Below are positions 55,588-64,000 of a stretch of DNA of 64,000 nucleotides, in pieces (position 1 is the stretch's first letter; each line of letters starts with the position of its first letter). The translations under genes and the position numbers were made by a program. Source of the stretch: Diaporthe sp. PMI_573 (lineage: Eukaryota; Ascomycota; Sordariomycetes; Diaporthales; Diaporthaceae); contig JAJTUP010000036.1 of NCBI GenBank assembly GCA_021399435.1, positions 1-64,000 on the forward strand. The letters run 5' to 3'. The notes beneath the pieces were generated by a model. It ran no database searches. It had not been told where the DNA came from and saw only the letters and a list, made by a program, of their open reading frames with translations.

Positions 55588-56773
55588 CTAGGTGCTCTCT
55601 ATCAAGTCCCGAATGGTCGATATTCGCGGACTTGGACTTATGGCAGGCGATCGAGGCCAGTGGTTCCGTCGTAGAGACCACCTGAGCATCCCTGGTGAGT
55701 TTTGCGTGGATAAAGTCGATGAAATAGGTGTGGTTACTTCTGGAATCCCTCGGGCTTCAGAGAACAATGGTGGCGGCAACCACTCCTTTTCCTGAAGTGA
55801 ACAGTCATATCGAGGCTATAGGTTATGGTTTGTGACTGAGTGTTTCTCTGGGGTTTGCGATGCGAGGTCCATTTAACTGGAAAGGTTGTGGTAGGACCCC
55901 ATGATTTGCGCTGTATTGAAAGTCTGGCAGTGCTCTTCTCTGGAATCGGAGGCACCTCTTCGTCGGTTCGGTGCAATGTGGCAGTGTTCATCGTCGCCGG
56001 CTCTAGCGAGGAAGAGGGCGTTGCATATGGCTTGCTTGTCGACGATTGTAAGCAGGATGATGGAGGACGTGGCAAAGTCTCAGGAACGTATTCTCTAGTG
56101 ATCCTCGTATGGATCTCCACTTTGAATCCCGGAAGCTGTATGAGACGCTGCGGGTGTAGCCTTTTCCGGAGAGTTCAGGCTTAGTCTGAGGTGTTTGGGA
56201 GTCTTTCAACAGTCCTCTTCTCAACTGCAAATACTCGTCCATTGTCGGCAGGCATATAATATGAGTCCTAAAGCTATTTCGATTTGCCTTGACATTTTGA
56301 ATGACCGGTTAGTTATGCTCTTCGGAAGTGAACACCAAGACAAGCCAGAAACCCCTGGAAGATTGATGCTTGCGCAGCTATCGGCTTACCCGAACAAACC
56401 CAGTCTCGCAAAGTCCAAAGTTGGGTCTTTCGCCTCTTGTACACAAATTACAAGCACCATTCGGACCAGTGACATTGCTGTTTCCAACTAAAAATGGAAC
56501 GTCGGCACAGCTAGAAATTATCCATATACAACTGCTGGAAGGCTTGCACTTTGAAAGACGCCTTCAAAAGTATAAGGGACGCTCAATCTCATTACTCACA
56601 CTTCCAGCACCGCTATTGCGAGGCATACGGGCGTTCGGTCCAGGCGATCGAAGTCTATTTGCGAGAGCATCCTCAACCAGCCCAATGAGAAAGAAAGAAA
56701 GACAGAGGAAGACAATGCCATCTGATATTACCCTGCTTCTCCTCAACGAAAGGGCTGACTGTGGTGCTTTCAT
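55588..56773 (-). CDS. Possible multi-exon gene for a signal-anchored, Cys-containing protein (doubtful)
   Basis: A coherent but uncertain model. The ATG at 56773 starts a hydrophobic N-terminus (MKAPQSALSL ... GIVFLCLSFFLIGLVEDALA) with plausible signal cleavage. An intron after about 56610 leads to a glycosylation- and Cys-bearing segment (GNSNVTGPNGACNLC, GLCETGF, about 56480-56400). After a GTAAGC donor and an ACTAACC branch point the frame continues (MDEYLQLRRGLLKDSQTPQT) to about 56000. A separate open frame (55734-56120) reads as a disordered tail (EEVPPIPEKSTARLSIQRKS), and 55588-55690 could be a last exon. Exon joins are not all compatible, so the true structure, or whether it is a gene, is open. 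Function unknown. Confidence 0.25.
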
Positions 56774-57029
56774 CGCCGTCGGACTTTCTCGCGCTAGCAA
56801 GCATTGGCGAGCAATGAACGGCGTGAGGTGTAATATCTCTGTTGCTCTGCCGGGACTGACGCCACCACGCCTTACTGATCGATACATCTAAGCGCATCAC
56901 CACTTAAAGTCCCCGAGACTCATCGAACACAGACGGCGAGGCCTGCCTCTCAGACTAGCCTGGCCGTGGCACGCCCTGCCTGGGAGCCGTCTCCTACCAT
57001 CTCTGTCCATGGGCCAGTCAAGAGCCCCA

Positions 57030-57227
57030 CTACTCCCTCCTCCCAGACTCCCGCGAGCCCGCAGCGGCAAATGCCCTGATACCAGCAACAACAACCCAGC
57101 CCGCGACGGCGACCGTCACGGCCAGCCTGAGCTCCCTGGCGACGCCGACAACGGTCGGGCTGATGGTCAGCGTGTGGACGTGGTTGATAGCGCCCGAGTG
57201 CTCGGCCGCGAGGGCGAACGACTCCAT
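57030..57227 (-). CDS. Small membrane protein, 65 aa, unknown function
   Basis: ATG-to-TAG frame with strong GC3 bias. The N-terminus is MESFALAAEHSGAINHVHTL, then TISPTVVGVARELR, one hydrophobic helix (about residues 35-56, LAVTVAVAGWVVVAGIRAFA) and a short basic tail (SRESGRRE). Upstream on the same strand there is an A/C-rich leader of the fungal type (AAAGAACCCAACAACTCATA) and a TATA-like CCTATAAGAG at 57291-57300. Together these support a real transcript. No family recognised. Confidence 0.55.
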   Translation of the reverse strand: MESFALAAEHSGAINHVHTLTISPTVVGVARELRLAVTVAVAGWVVVAGIRAFAAAGSRESGRRE

Positions 57228-57290
57228 CGGTGGAGCCCCTTCGTTTCTGTGCTGTATGAGTTGTTGGGTTCTTTGTATGTATGAGCTTGC

Positions 57291-57300
57291 CTCTTATAGG
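57291..57300 (-). promoter_or_regulatory. TATA-like box of the 65-aa membrane protein gene
   Basis: CCTATAAGAG on the minus strand, 64-73 bp before the ATG, followed by an A/C-rich leader. Confidence 0.45.
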
Positions 57301-58365
57301 GTTATATGCGTCTCTGGTCCAGCCTGGCAGACGACGACGGTTTTGTCTCGGGCTGGGATCTCGAGGTCTGTGGTAGCTTGAGGCCGCGGTGGAACTCAAA
57401 ATGAATTAGTGAGATTGAATGGGGAAATGTCAGCCGCGAAGATGAGAGCAATTGTGATGTGATTGGTGCAGAGGTGAGTGAGGCCACGATGTTGAAGTTA
57501 GAAGATCGATGACCATTCCAAGGTCATATAATCACAGAAGCAGGGTTGGGGTCCTGAGCGGGCTTTGGGGGGGAGGGGGGGGAACTGGTGAGGATGCCGC
57601 TCTGTGCGATCTGTTTTGAAGTCAGTATGTCCGGTGGCCGACCGGTAGCAGCAGTAACTCAATCACGGTGGCGGAACATGGTGAAAAGCTCGCCCAGTAG
57701 CAGGATTCATCGTGGAAACGCGTTCGCTAGGTTAGACGATTGCCAAATTCTAGCCATGGCCGGCCTCTGATGGCCGCATCTGCATTGACCGGGGTCTTCT
57801 TCCCCTGTCTTCTATTTCCAAGACGCAACAGAACATTGCATCCTCCAAACTCAGCCGAGATCCTTCCCTGCAAAAGAAATCCCAAAAACTACCAAGGACC
57901 TTTTCCATTGACCAATTCTCTGATATAAAACACTCCTCTTTTTTTTTTTTCCGGTGCAACGCCTTCGGGACCGCCCCCAAATGCTGGTGAAATTCGAACA
58001 TGTAAACTCTGTTGATGGCTTGTCGGAGAAAAATGCGGCTGTCCACGGTTGTGTATATAGAACCATTTGCTCAAAGTAGATAGGAAGAATATAATGACAA
58101 TGAAATGAGCGTCGTGAGACGTCTGCGTCTTTGCAAAGTTTGGCATCGGCTGGAGCAGAAGTGGTATCAATGAGTAAGCTCGCACAAAGATTCCAGGACC
58201 TTGACGCCAGACAATCAGGACCCCTTTTTTGAAACGGCCGAGTGAGTATATAGTCTTGAGGGCAAAAACAAAATGTCGTAGGAGATTGGTCTTTGAGGTT
58301 GGGGGGGAAAGTAGTAGAGATAAGGTTGGCGCAGCTGTGGCCCAAAGGAGAAGCGAATAGACCAA
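57301..58365. other. Intergenic region, nothing coding seen
   Basis: Contains a G-rich homopolymer stretch (57563-57582) and an A/T run (57938-57950). Minus frames 57750-58381 contain no domain and lie downstream of the GTPase stop. Confidence 0.4.
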
Positions 58366-59560
58366 TCATAATATGACGCATTTTGGATGATCCTTCTTCC
58401 TCTTCCGCCGTCGTCTCTTCCTGCTGTGCTCGTCGTATTTGTATCGCGTCTCGAAAGTCTCTTCGTCCATTGCCTCTATGGCATCATCTACCCTCAACAT
58501 CTGTCGACATATATCGATGAAGACTTCATCGACGTTCGCTGTTGCCGCCGGTCAGATTCCATTGCCACTGCCCACAGAGGTCTTGTAGCAGGCACTTACT
58601 CCTGGTCCTGGCGCTGGCCTCGTAGTAAGGAGCTCCCCAGTCTTGTGAGACGGCAAATGCTTTCGTACGCGGGACTTCTCTCTGATCCTCGAGGTCGGCT
58701 TTGTTCCCGATGATAACGATGGGCACTTGGTCCCTGTCTTTGATGCGCAGGATCTCTTCTCGAAGGCCATGCAGCTCATTCAACGAGGATCGTGATGTGA
58801 TGCTGAAGACGAGTAAGAATCCCTGGCCATTTTTCATATACACGTCTCTCATGGATGCTGCAGCAGGTTAGAGGGATAGTCCAAAAAGGGGCCCAAAGGG
58901 GCGTGTCTCACTAAATTGCTCTGTTCCTGCGGTGTCGAGGCTGGACATGTGTTAGCCCACGTGAGGCTCTACGAGACATCTTGTTCGAGACACCGACTCA
59001 CATTTCTAAGACAACCTGGCGTCCCTGAGCCTCGTGTTAGTTTCTTGTAGCGGGGGAGATAATTTGTAATGCTAGGCACATACATCCACAGCGAGTTGCT
59101 TCTGGTACGAGTCCTCAATCGTTGGATCATAGCTCTCGATCCATTCATTGTGGACGAATTGTGCTACCGGTAGTGTAACTGGTCAGTTACGCAGCTTTCA
59201 GGTGGACCATGGTTCTGGGGAGGTTTTGGACAGGGAGCTCTCGACAGGGGGGGGGCTACAGGAGATGCCCATGTCGATGGGTGGGCTCCACTCACCAGTC
59301 AAGCAGCTCTTCCCGACGCCACCTAGTGAAGGAAAAGAGGAAGCCCCAAATGTCAGTCCAGCCGGGCATAACTTTGCGCATATTCCCACGCAAACATATG
59401 TGCACACGCACACGCACACGCACACGCACTGGCACATGCACACATACACATAAAATGTCGCAAACATGAAGGGGGGTTGGGTTTTGCAACGGGATATGTT
59501 GCGGGGCACGTGCTCACCTGCTCCGAGTACGACTACCTGGAACTCCCGACTTCGAGTCAT
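58366..59560 (-). CDS. krev-1: Krev-1/Rsr1 (Rap-type) Ras-family GTPase
   Basis: Membrane GTPase of the Rap/Rsr1/Bud1 group that guides polarity and septum or bud-site choice. Seven exons (59518-59560, 59296-59322, 59084-59163, 59002-59024, 58912-58940, 58600-58857, 58366-58538) with introns of 195, 132, 59, 61, 54 and 61 bp add to 210 aa without frame error. P-loop GAGGVGKS, effector loop YDPTIEDSY, DTAGTEQF (Thr at the Ras-61 position, a Rap hallmark), GNKADLED and the SAR motif are all intact. A polybasic stretch (SRKRRRRKRKK) precedes the CAAX box CVIL, whose final Leu predicts geranylgeranylation. Three exons are under 30 nt. Intron 1 contains a (CA)n repeat. Confidence 0.94.
59398..59434. 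repeat. (CACACG)n repeat in krev-1 intron 1
   Basis: GCACACGCACACGCACACGC and flanking CACATG units lie within the 195-bp first intron, which is otherwise the longest of the gene. Confidence 0.65.
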
Positions 59561-61315
59561 GTCAGCTGGTGGAATTGTTCTAGAAGGTAGGGGTGGTTGG
59601 CGGGTGGTGGGTGGACCGTGGGGTGACCTACAACGCTTGATATCTTGAGTGCGGCATGGTTTTCAGCCGAGCCTAGGAGCGCATGCATTCAAGCCTGACT
59701 CGAAGACGACGTTGAAGCGAGTGCCCCGGCGAAGTCGAAAAGTCAATGCCTCAACAGCCGGCAAATCAGGACCGGACAGGCTTGCGACAGACTTCGCCAA
59801 GGCCTGTCACAGAGTCGCAGGGAGGACGATATGGAGATCGCTTGGTGATTGAGTTCGGCATGCAGCAGGAGTTTTCCAGACGCAGGTCAGGATGAGAAGT
59901 CGGGTTTGAATCTTGGGATCGGCCTGGTCGAGGTCGAGGTCGATTGACGCCGAGGAGCAACCTGACGGCCCCTGAGCCGCGGGCACAGGCAAAGGCGCGG
60001 GCGCGTAATCCCTTCTCTTCCTTCCCGGGCTCCTTCCTTCCTTCCTTCCGCCCGCGTGGGTTTGGGGGCTGGGGGCGACGGGACGATCGAGGAAGAAGAG
60101 TGAGGGAGAGGGTGGGGAGGCTGGCTGGCTTGGTGCACCGAAGGAGAAATGATGGTCGTAGACTGAGGTCCAGGGGCCGGTGGGCAGTTGCCAACTACCA
60201 GGTAAGGAGCGTGGCGTCCAGCGACGCAAAAGCAAAGATATGAAGACAGACAGGCGCGACAGAGTTGTGGTCGTGGTGGTACGAGGCGTTTAGACGGCTG
60301 GGGAGGTGAAAGGCGGTTGGCGGCCGCTTGTGACAGTGCAAGCTTGCAGGCTCGCAGGCGCAGAGGCAAAGGGTCGCGCGCAGGGCCCAGGCAGGGAAAG
60401 GAGCCGAAAGAAGTTGTGGGAAAAGCCGCGGGCGTGGCGCGGCGCGGCGAGGCAGGCCAAGGTAATGTTCCGAGGGCCAGGCCGGTCGAATCGAGGACTG
60501 GAGGGCCTGGGGAATGGGTTGAACGGCACTGGCCTGGTCGGCGGCGTGGAGAAGTGTGTGTGTCTTGTTCGCCGAGGGGGCGGCGGGCCTCTTGAAGCAT
60601 CAACAATAAAATAATAACAACAATGTCGACGAGGCCGAGGTGTTAGCGCAGGCGGGTGTCGCAGGCTCGGCAACAAATTGACCAGGCCCCCCTTCTCGAC
60701 CAGTGTTCCCACGTTCCGCGGCAGGTAGGTAGAATAGCTTTGTACCAGTAGCAGCAGAGTTTGGGCTTGGGGGGGTAAGCCGGGAGGAGCCTCGTTAGGA
60801 CGGGCTTTGTGGTCCGTGGTTACCGTGTGAGTAGTGGCGCTACAGGCGCAGGTGATGGGGACACCAATTAACGCCCCAACATGTGTAGAAGGGGGCAAGC
60901 CAAGAGTCCTAAGCGTTGATGGGGGGTGATCGATCAGCCCTGTGTGGTCGACGGAAGATTTTTTTTTGGGGGGGGGGGAGGAAGCGAGGGGACAGGAAAC
61001 AGTCCAGAAACAAAAACGAATGGAGAGGGCAGCAAAGGTATGCGTGCAGGCTGAGAGGAAGGATAGGTGAGGTTTGACGGATTGTATGTATGTATGTATA
61101 CCTGTGGTGTGTAGTAGGTGGTGTAGGTATGGCGGACGTACTAAGTACCATACGTACCTGGCGGCGAGCGTATTGTATGGTGTCCGTAGTTACTGCGCTG
61201 GTCCTGCCTGCTTCTTTCCACTGTGAGTACCGAGGTACCTCTTAGGCAGGCAGCTCGGCCCATCCAATCGAGGCAGGGTTGCAGCTTCAAAAGCCGGCCA
61301 GGGTCCAGAACGCAG

Positions 61316-61384
61316 AAATGCAGGCAGAGCACAGAGTACAGAGTGCAGAGTGCCGAGCGCAGAGTGCAGGATGCAGGATGCAGA
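61316..61384. repeat. Degenerate 7-8 bp tandem repeat (GCAGAGT/GCAGGAT)
   Basis: About nine units of CAGAGTG(C) grading into CAGGATG. Confidence 0.6.
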
Positions 61385-61824
61385 CCGTCCATAGATCAAT
61401 TGTGAGCGATGGGAGATTTGATCGCTTGGAGGTGCCGGAGTGGGCGGCCAGCCAGGGGGGGTCATAGTGCTAATAAAAGTGCGAGGTAGGGATTGTGGTG
61501 GTTGTGGCTGCATTTGCAGCCGCGGCCGCTGCTTGTTGCTGGTCGCCTCGACTAGGTAATTTATCGCTGTAGACTGGCTGACTGACTACTTTGCCCGTTG
61601 AGGCGTCGAGAGAATTACATCAATTCTACGAGGACACAGCAACCCACGGCTTGGTTTCGAAACGTGGGAAACCTGAAAATTGAGCCTGTCTTTGACTGGC
61701 CCGGGCGGGATGTGCCTCGTCTGTCTGCGACTTATCATGTCGTGACACCCTGGGCCACGGTACATGATGCACACGCATACATACATCGAGTCCCTGTGTC
61801 AAGGGCATATTGCCGAGGTTCAAC

Positions 61825-61858
61825 ACACACACATCCACACACGCGCACACACACATAT
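61825..61858. repeat. (CA)n microsatellite
   Basis: ACACACACATCCACACACGC followed by more ACAC units. Confidence 0.65.
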
Positions 61859-64000
61859 CTCGGCCACGCAGACAGGCAGTCCGCAGTCAAGGTCGAGGTC
61901 ATGGTCCAAGTCCTTGTTCGGGGACGGCGACGGCACACACCCACATTGCTGGCACGCGGACGTAATTAACGAAACTTGCCTGGGGGGGGGGCTCCGGCAT
62001 GAGCTTGGTTCTTGCTGGACTGCGCGGTAATATAAGCACATCACAGATGTCATCTCCCACCTCCCACCTCGCTTGCTGCCCACTCTCACTCCTGAACCAG
62101 GCAATAGCCACACATCCATGTACTTTACTTGACTAGGCACAGTAAATACACATGTATCTGTCGGCGTCTCCTCGTGTCAGGTGTCAGGTGTCAGGCAAAA
62201 GAGAGAGAGAGAGGAAAAAGCCCACTGCAATGTTTTGTGTGCCCCCCATGCTCGTTTCTGAGCCTGACACGACTGCACAGTCAACAGCCAAGGCCAGGTG
62301 GACTTGTCCGGCACTTCACTTTGCACGCTTTGCATTTTCCCGCTCTTCCACTCTCCCACTCTGCCAGACTGCCAGACTGCCAGGACCGCCAGACAGTACA
62401 CAGTAGGAGAAACAATGCATCTGGGAGAGGGACAATGGAACCCACCCTTCGGTCGGGAGGCTGGGGGCTCCCTGGGCAGGAACCGCTCTCCGGCCCGGGA
62501 GGCCAATGGGAGGGTCTGGATGCTGCGAGTCAGCTGCAGGCTGGCGTTCTTCCTGAGCTTCCCCGAGCACGACCCCTGGCCGCCTTCTTTTCCCCTTCGA
62601 CTGAACCATTTCCAATCGCGTTAGCCCTCGGCCGCTTTTTTCTCAGTCCTCACCACCAGGTTGATGACAAGAACCACTTTCGCGATCCACTCGCCCACCT
62701 CATCCACTGCAGAACCCAGTCGCCATGCAGCTCGAACAAACCTTACGCCCCACTGTAGCCGAGCACTACGGGCACAGTACCTTTGTCTCCATCACACGGT
62801 ACAGTCGACCTGCGCAGCGCCAGACTGCCATCATCATCAGCATGTGTCGGCTGGCGCGAGACGAGCCCTGTTTGTCACTACCTATAGGCACTCACACATG
62901 CCATGTGCGTGCTACACAGTAGCTGCTTCGCAGTGGGTAGCTGTGACAGCTTGGAGCCGACTACGGTATGCCTTCGACAGAATGTACATGTAACCTTGGT
63001 GCTCCTCACCCTTGGCTGCGACTCAAGCTCGCTGTCAATGCTCCTCCACGACTTCACCAGCCCCGCGAACGGTCCTGTACCCCGGTCAAGTCCGACAATG
63101 AACAACGACGCTGAGGTCCACCAATGATGACTTCATCGCGATGACCACAGCAGCCGATCCTCAGCGCGGGACCGGATGAGCCATCGAATGTCCCCGTTAT
63201 TTTCGGACACCGAGCCCACCTTCACAGCAGCGTCCGTGCCGGACACCACCTCGTCTCAACACAACATTGCTTGTGGTTGCGTATATTTTCTGCAAATCTG
63301 CATGCTGCAACTCGTCGGGGCTCCTGGATGGTCTTCAACTGCTCTCGAAGCCTAGACATGCTCTGGTGTCGTCGTTCCTTGTTTACTGGCTCCTTGCTTC
63401 CCTGTCTTATATCTCACGTTTCTTAAGCCCCGATGCGGGCGACCCCAGGTCCCAGGGGCCTGGGTCAGCAAATGCTCTATTACAGCTTTGACAGCCTCGC
63501 GACCATTTCACCCTCCATTGTCTATTACCGACACCTTTGGGCGCAATGCTTGTCATACGTAAGGCGCCTTGATGGCTCCTGCTGTGGTCGAGACGTCCCT
63601 GAAACCACCACGCGAGTAGGATATCTGTCTCGATTAGCAGCTCCGAGTCAGCAGTCAGGATTCTCTCCGCCAGTATCCAGCAAATCGGGACGAAATGCGT
63701 CGCTCTCTCCGTGACATCCTGTGCACTGGCCGACAGGCTTGTTGCTCGCAAGCATCCGGCAAAAGTAGGGCCATCGCCGAAGTGACTAAAACGCACATTA
63801 CTAGGGCCATCCCAAGAGGCCAGACTCTCGCGGGGATTCCGACGATTGCTACTCACCACTGAGCAGCTCCAATCGGAAATGCCCTTCATCCTGATCCGGC
63901 GCACTCCCCCATGGGGAAAAACAACTGCACTGTGTTCGCATTGCAGGCAAAAAAGTATCTGACCATGACACATGTTGCTTCTTCTCCCAGTCTGAGCGAC

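Larger units (their letters stand above)
59561..64000. other. 4.4-kb region upstream of krev-1 with no supported gene
   Basis: Contains the krev-1 promoter and leader. Low-complexity features include (TTCC)n at 60036-60052, G runs at 60967-60980, (GCAGAGT)n-like 61316-61384, (CA)n 61825-61856 and GTGTCAG x3 at 62175-62195. The longest ATG frame (63407-63973, minus, 188 codons) has an Arg/Ser/Trp/Cys-rich, non-conserved composition. No RNA gene seen; an upstream part of a gene lying to the right cannot be excluded. Confidence 0.45.

Noticed and set aside
63407..63973. 188-codon ATG frame on the minus strand
   Set aside because: No domain; composition rich in Arg, Ser, Trp and Cys; no promoter or splice context. 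Kept only as a remote possibility.

Overview
The window is nuclear DNA of a filamentous ascomycete (Pezizomycotina, most likely Sordariomycetes). The evidence is short GT-AG introns of about 50-90 bp with CTRAC-type branch sites, GC-rich codon use, typical filamentous-fungal orthologues (PET191, Rom2-type RhoGEF with a CNH domain, Krev-1/Rap GTPase, Tgl1-like lipase, Tudor-SN), and a sharply bounded AT-rich block whose decay looks like repeat-induced point mutation (RIP: CpA to TpA on both strands, CAA/CAG codons turned into TAA/TAG).

Positions 1-14600 are an AT-rich island made of nested, RIP-degraded Ty1/Copia LTR retrotransposons. An almost complete family-A copy on the minus strand (1430-9140, 208-bp LTRs, 5-bp target duplication) sits inside a plus-strand copy of the same family (1-1429 plus 9141-12697, 5' end outside the window). 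That copy in turn lies in or against the 3' part of a second Copia family (12698-14600), whose probable LTR marks the boundary to normal DNA. Both family-A copies carry about 1.9 kb between pol and the 3' LTR holding an antisense open frame, degenerate TATCCTA repeats and an antisense tRNA-like module.

From 14.7 kb the window is ordinary gene-bearing euchromatin. In order: Tgl1-like steryl ester lipase (-), GNAT acetyltransferase (+), single-pass mucin-like membrane glycoprotein (+), PET191 (+), Ppn2-like phosphoesterase (+), transaldolase (-), Tudor-SN/SND1 (-), Cu/Zn SOD1 (-), Rom2-type RhoGEF (+), an unrecognised 218-aa protein (-), a 69-aa zinc-ribbon ORF (-), a Ubc13-type E2 with a probable C-terminal extension (-), Mtc5/WDR59 (+), a broken membrane-protein pseudogene (-), a doubtful multi-exon gene (-), a 65-aa membrane protein (-) and a Krev-1/Rsr1 GTPase with seven exons (-). 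Intergenic spaces are long (1-4 kb) and contain simple tandem repeats. No rRNA gene, intact tRNA gene, CRISPR array or recognisable secondary-metabolite cluster was seen.

The genes are mostly conserved housekeeping functions and do not form one pathway. Rom2-type GEF and Krev-1/Rsr1 both belong to small-GTPase control of polarity and wall integrity; Mtc5/WDR59 is a SEA/GATOR2 subunit upstream of TORC1; SOD1 and PET191 concern the mitochondrion/redox side. This proximity is probably coincidental. The least explained parts are the antisense module inside the retrotransposons, the C-terminal extension of the E2, and the two very small genes.
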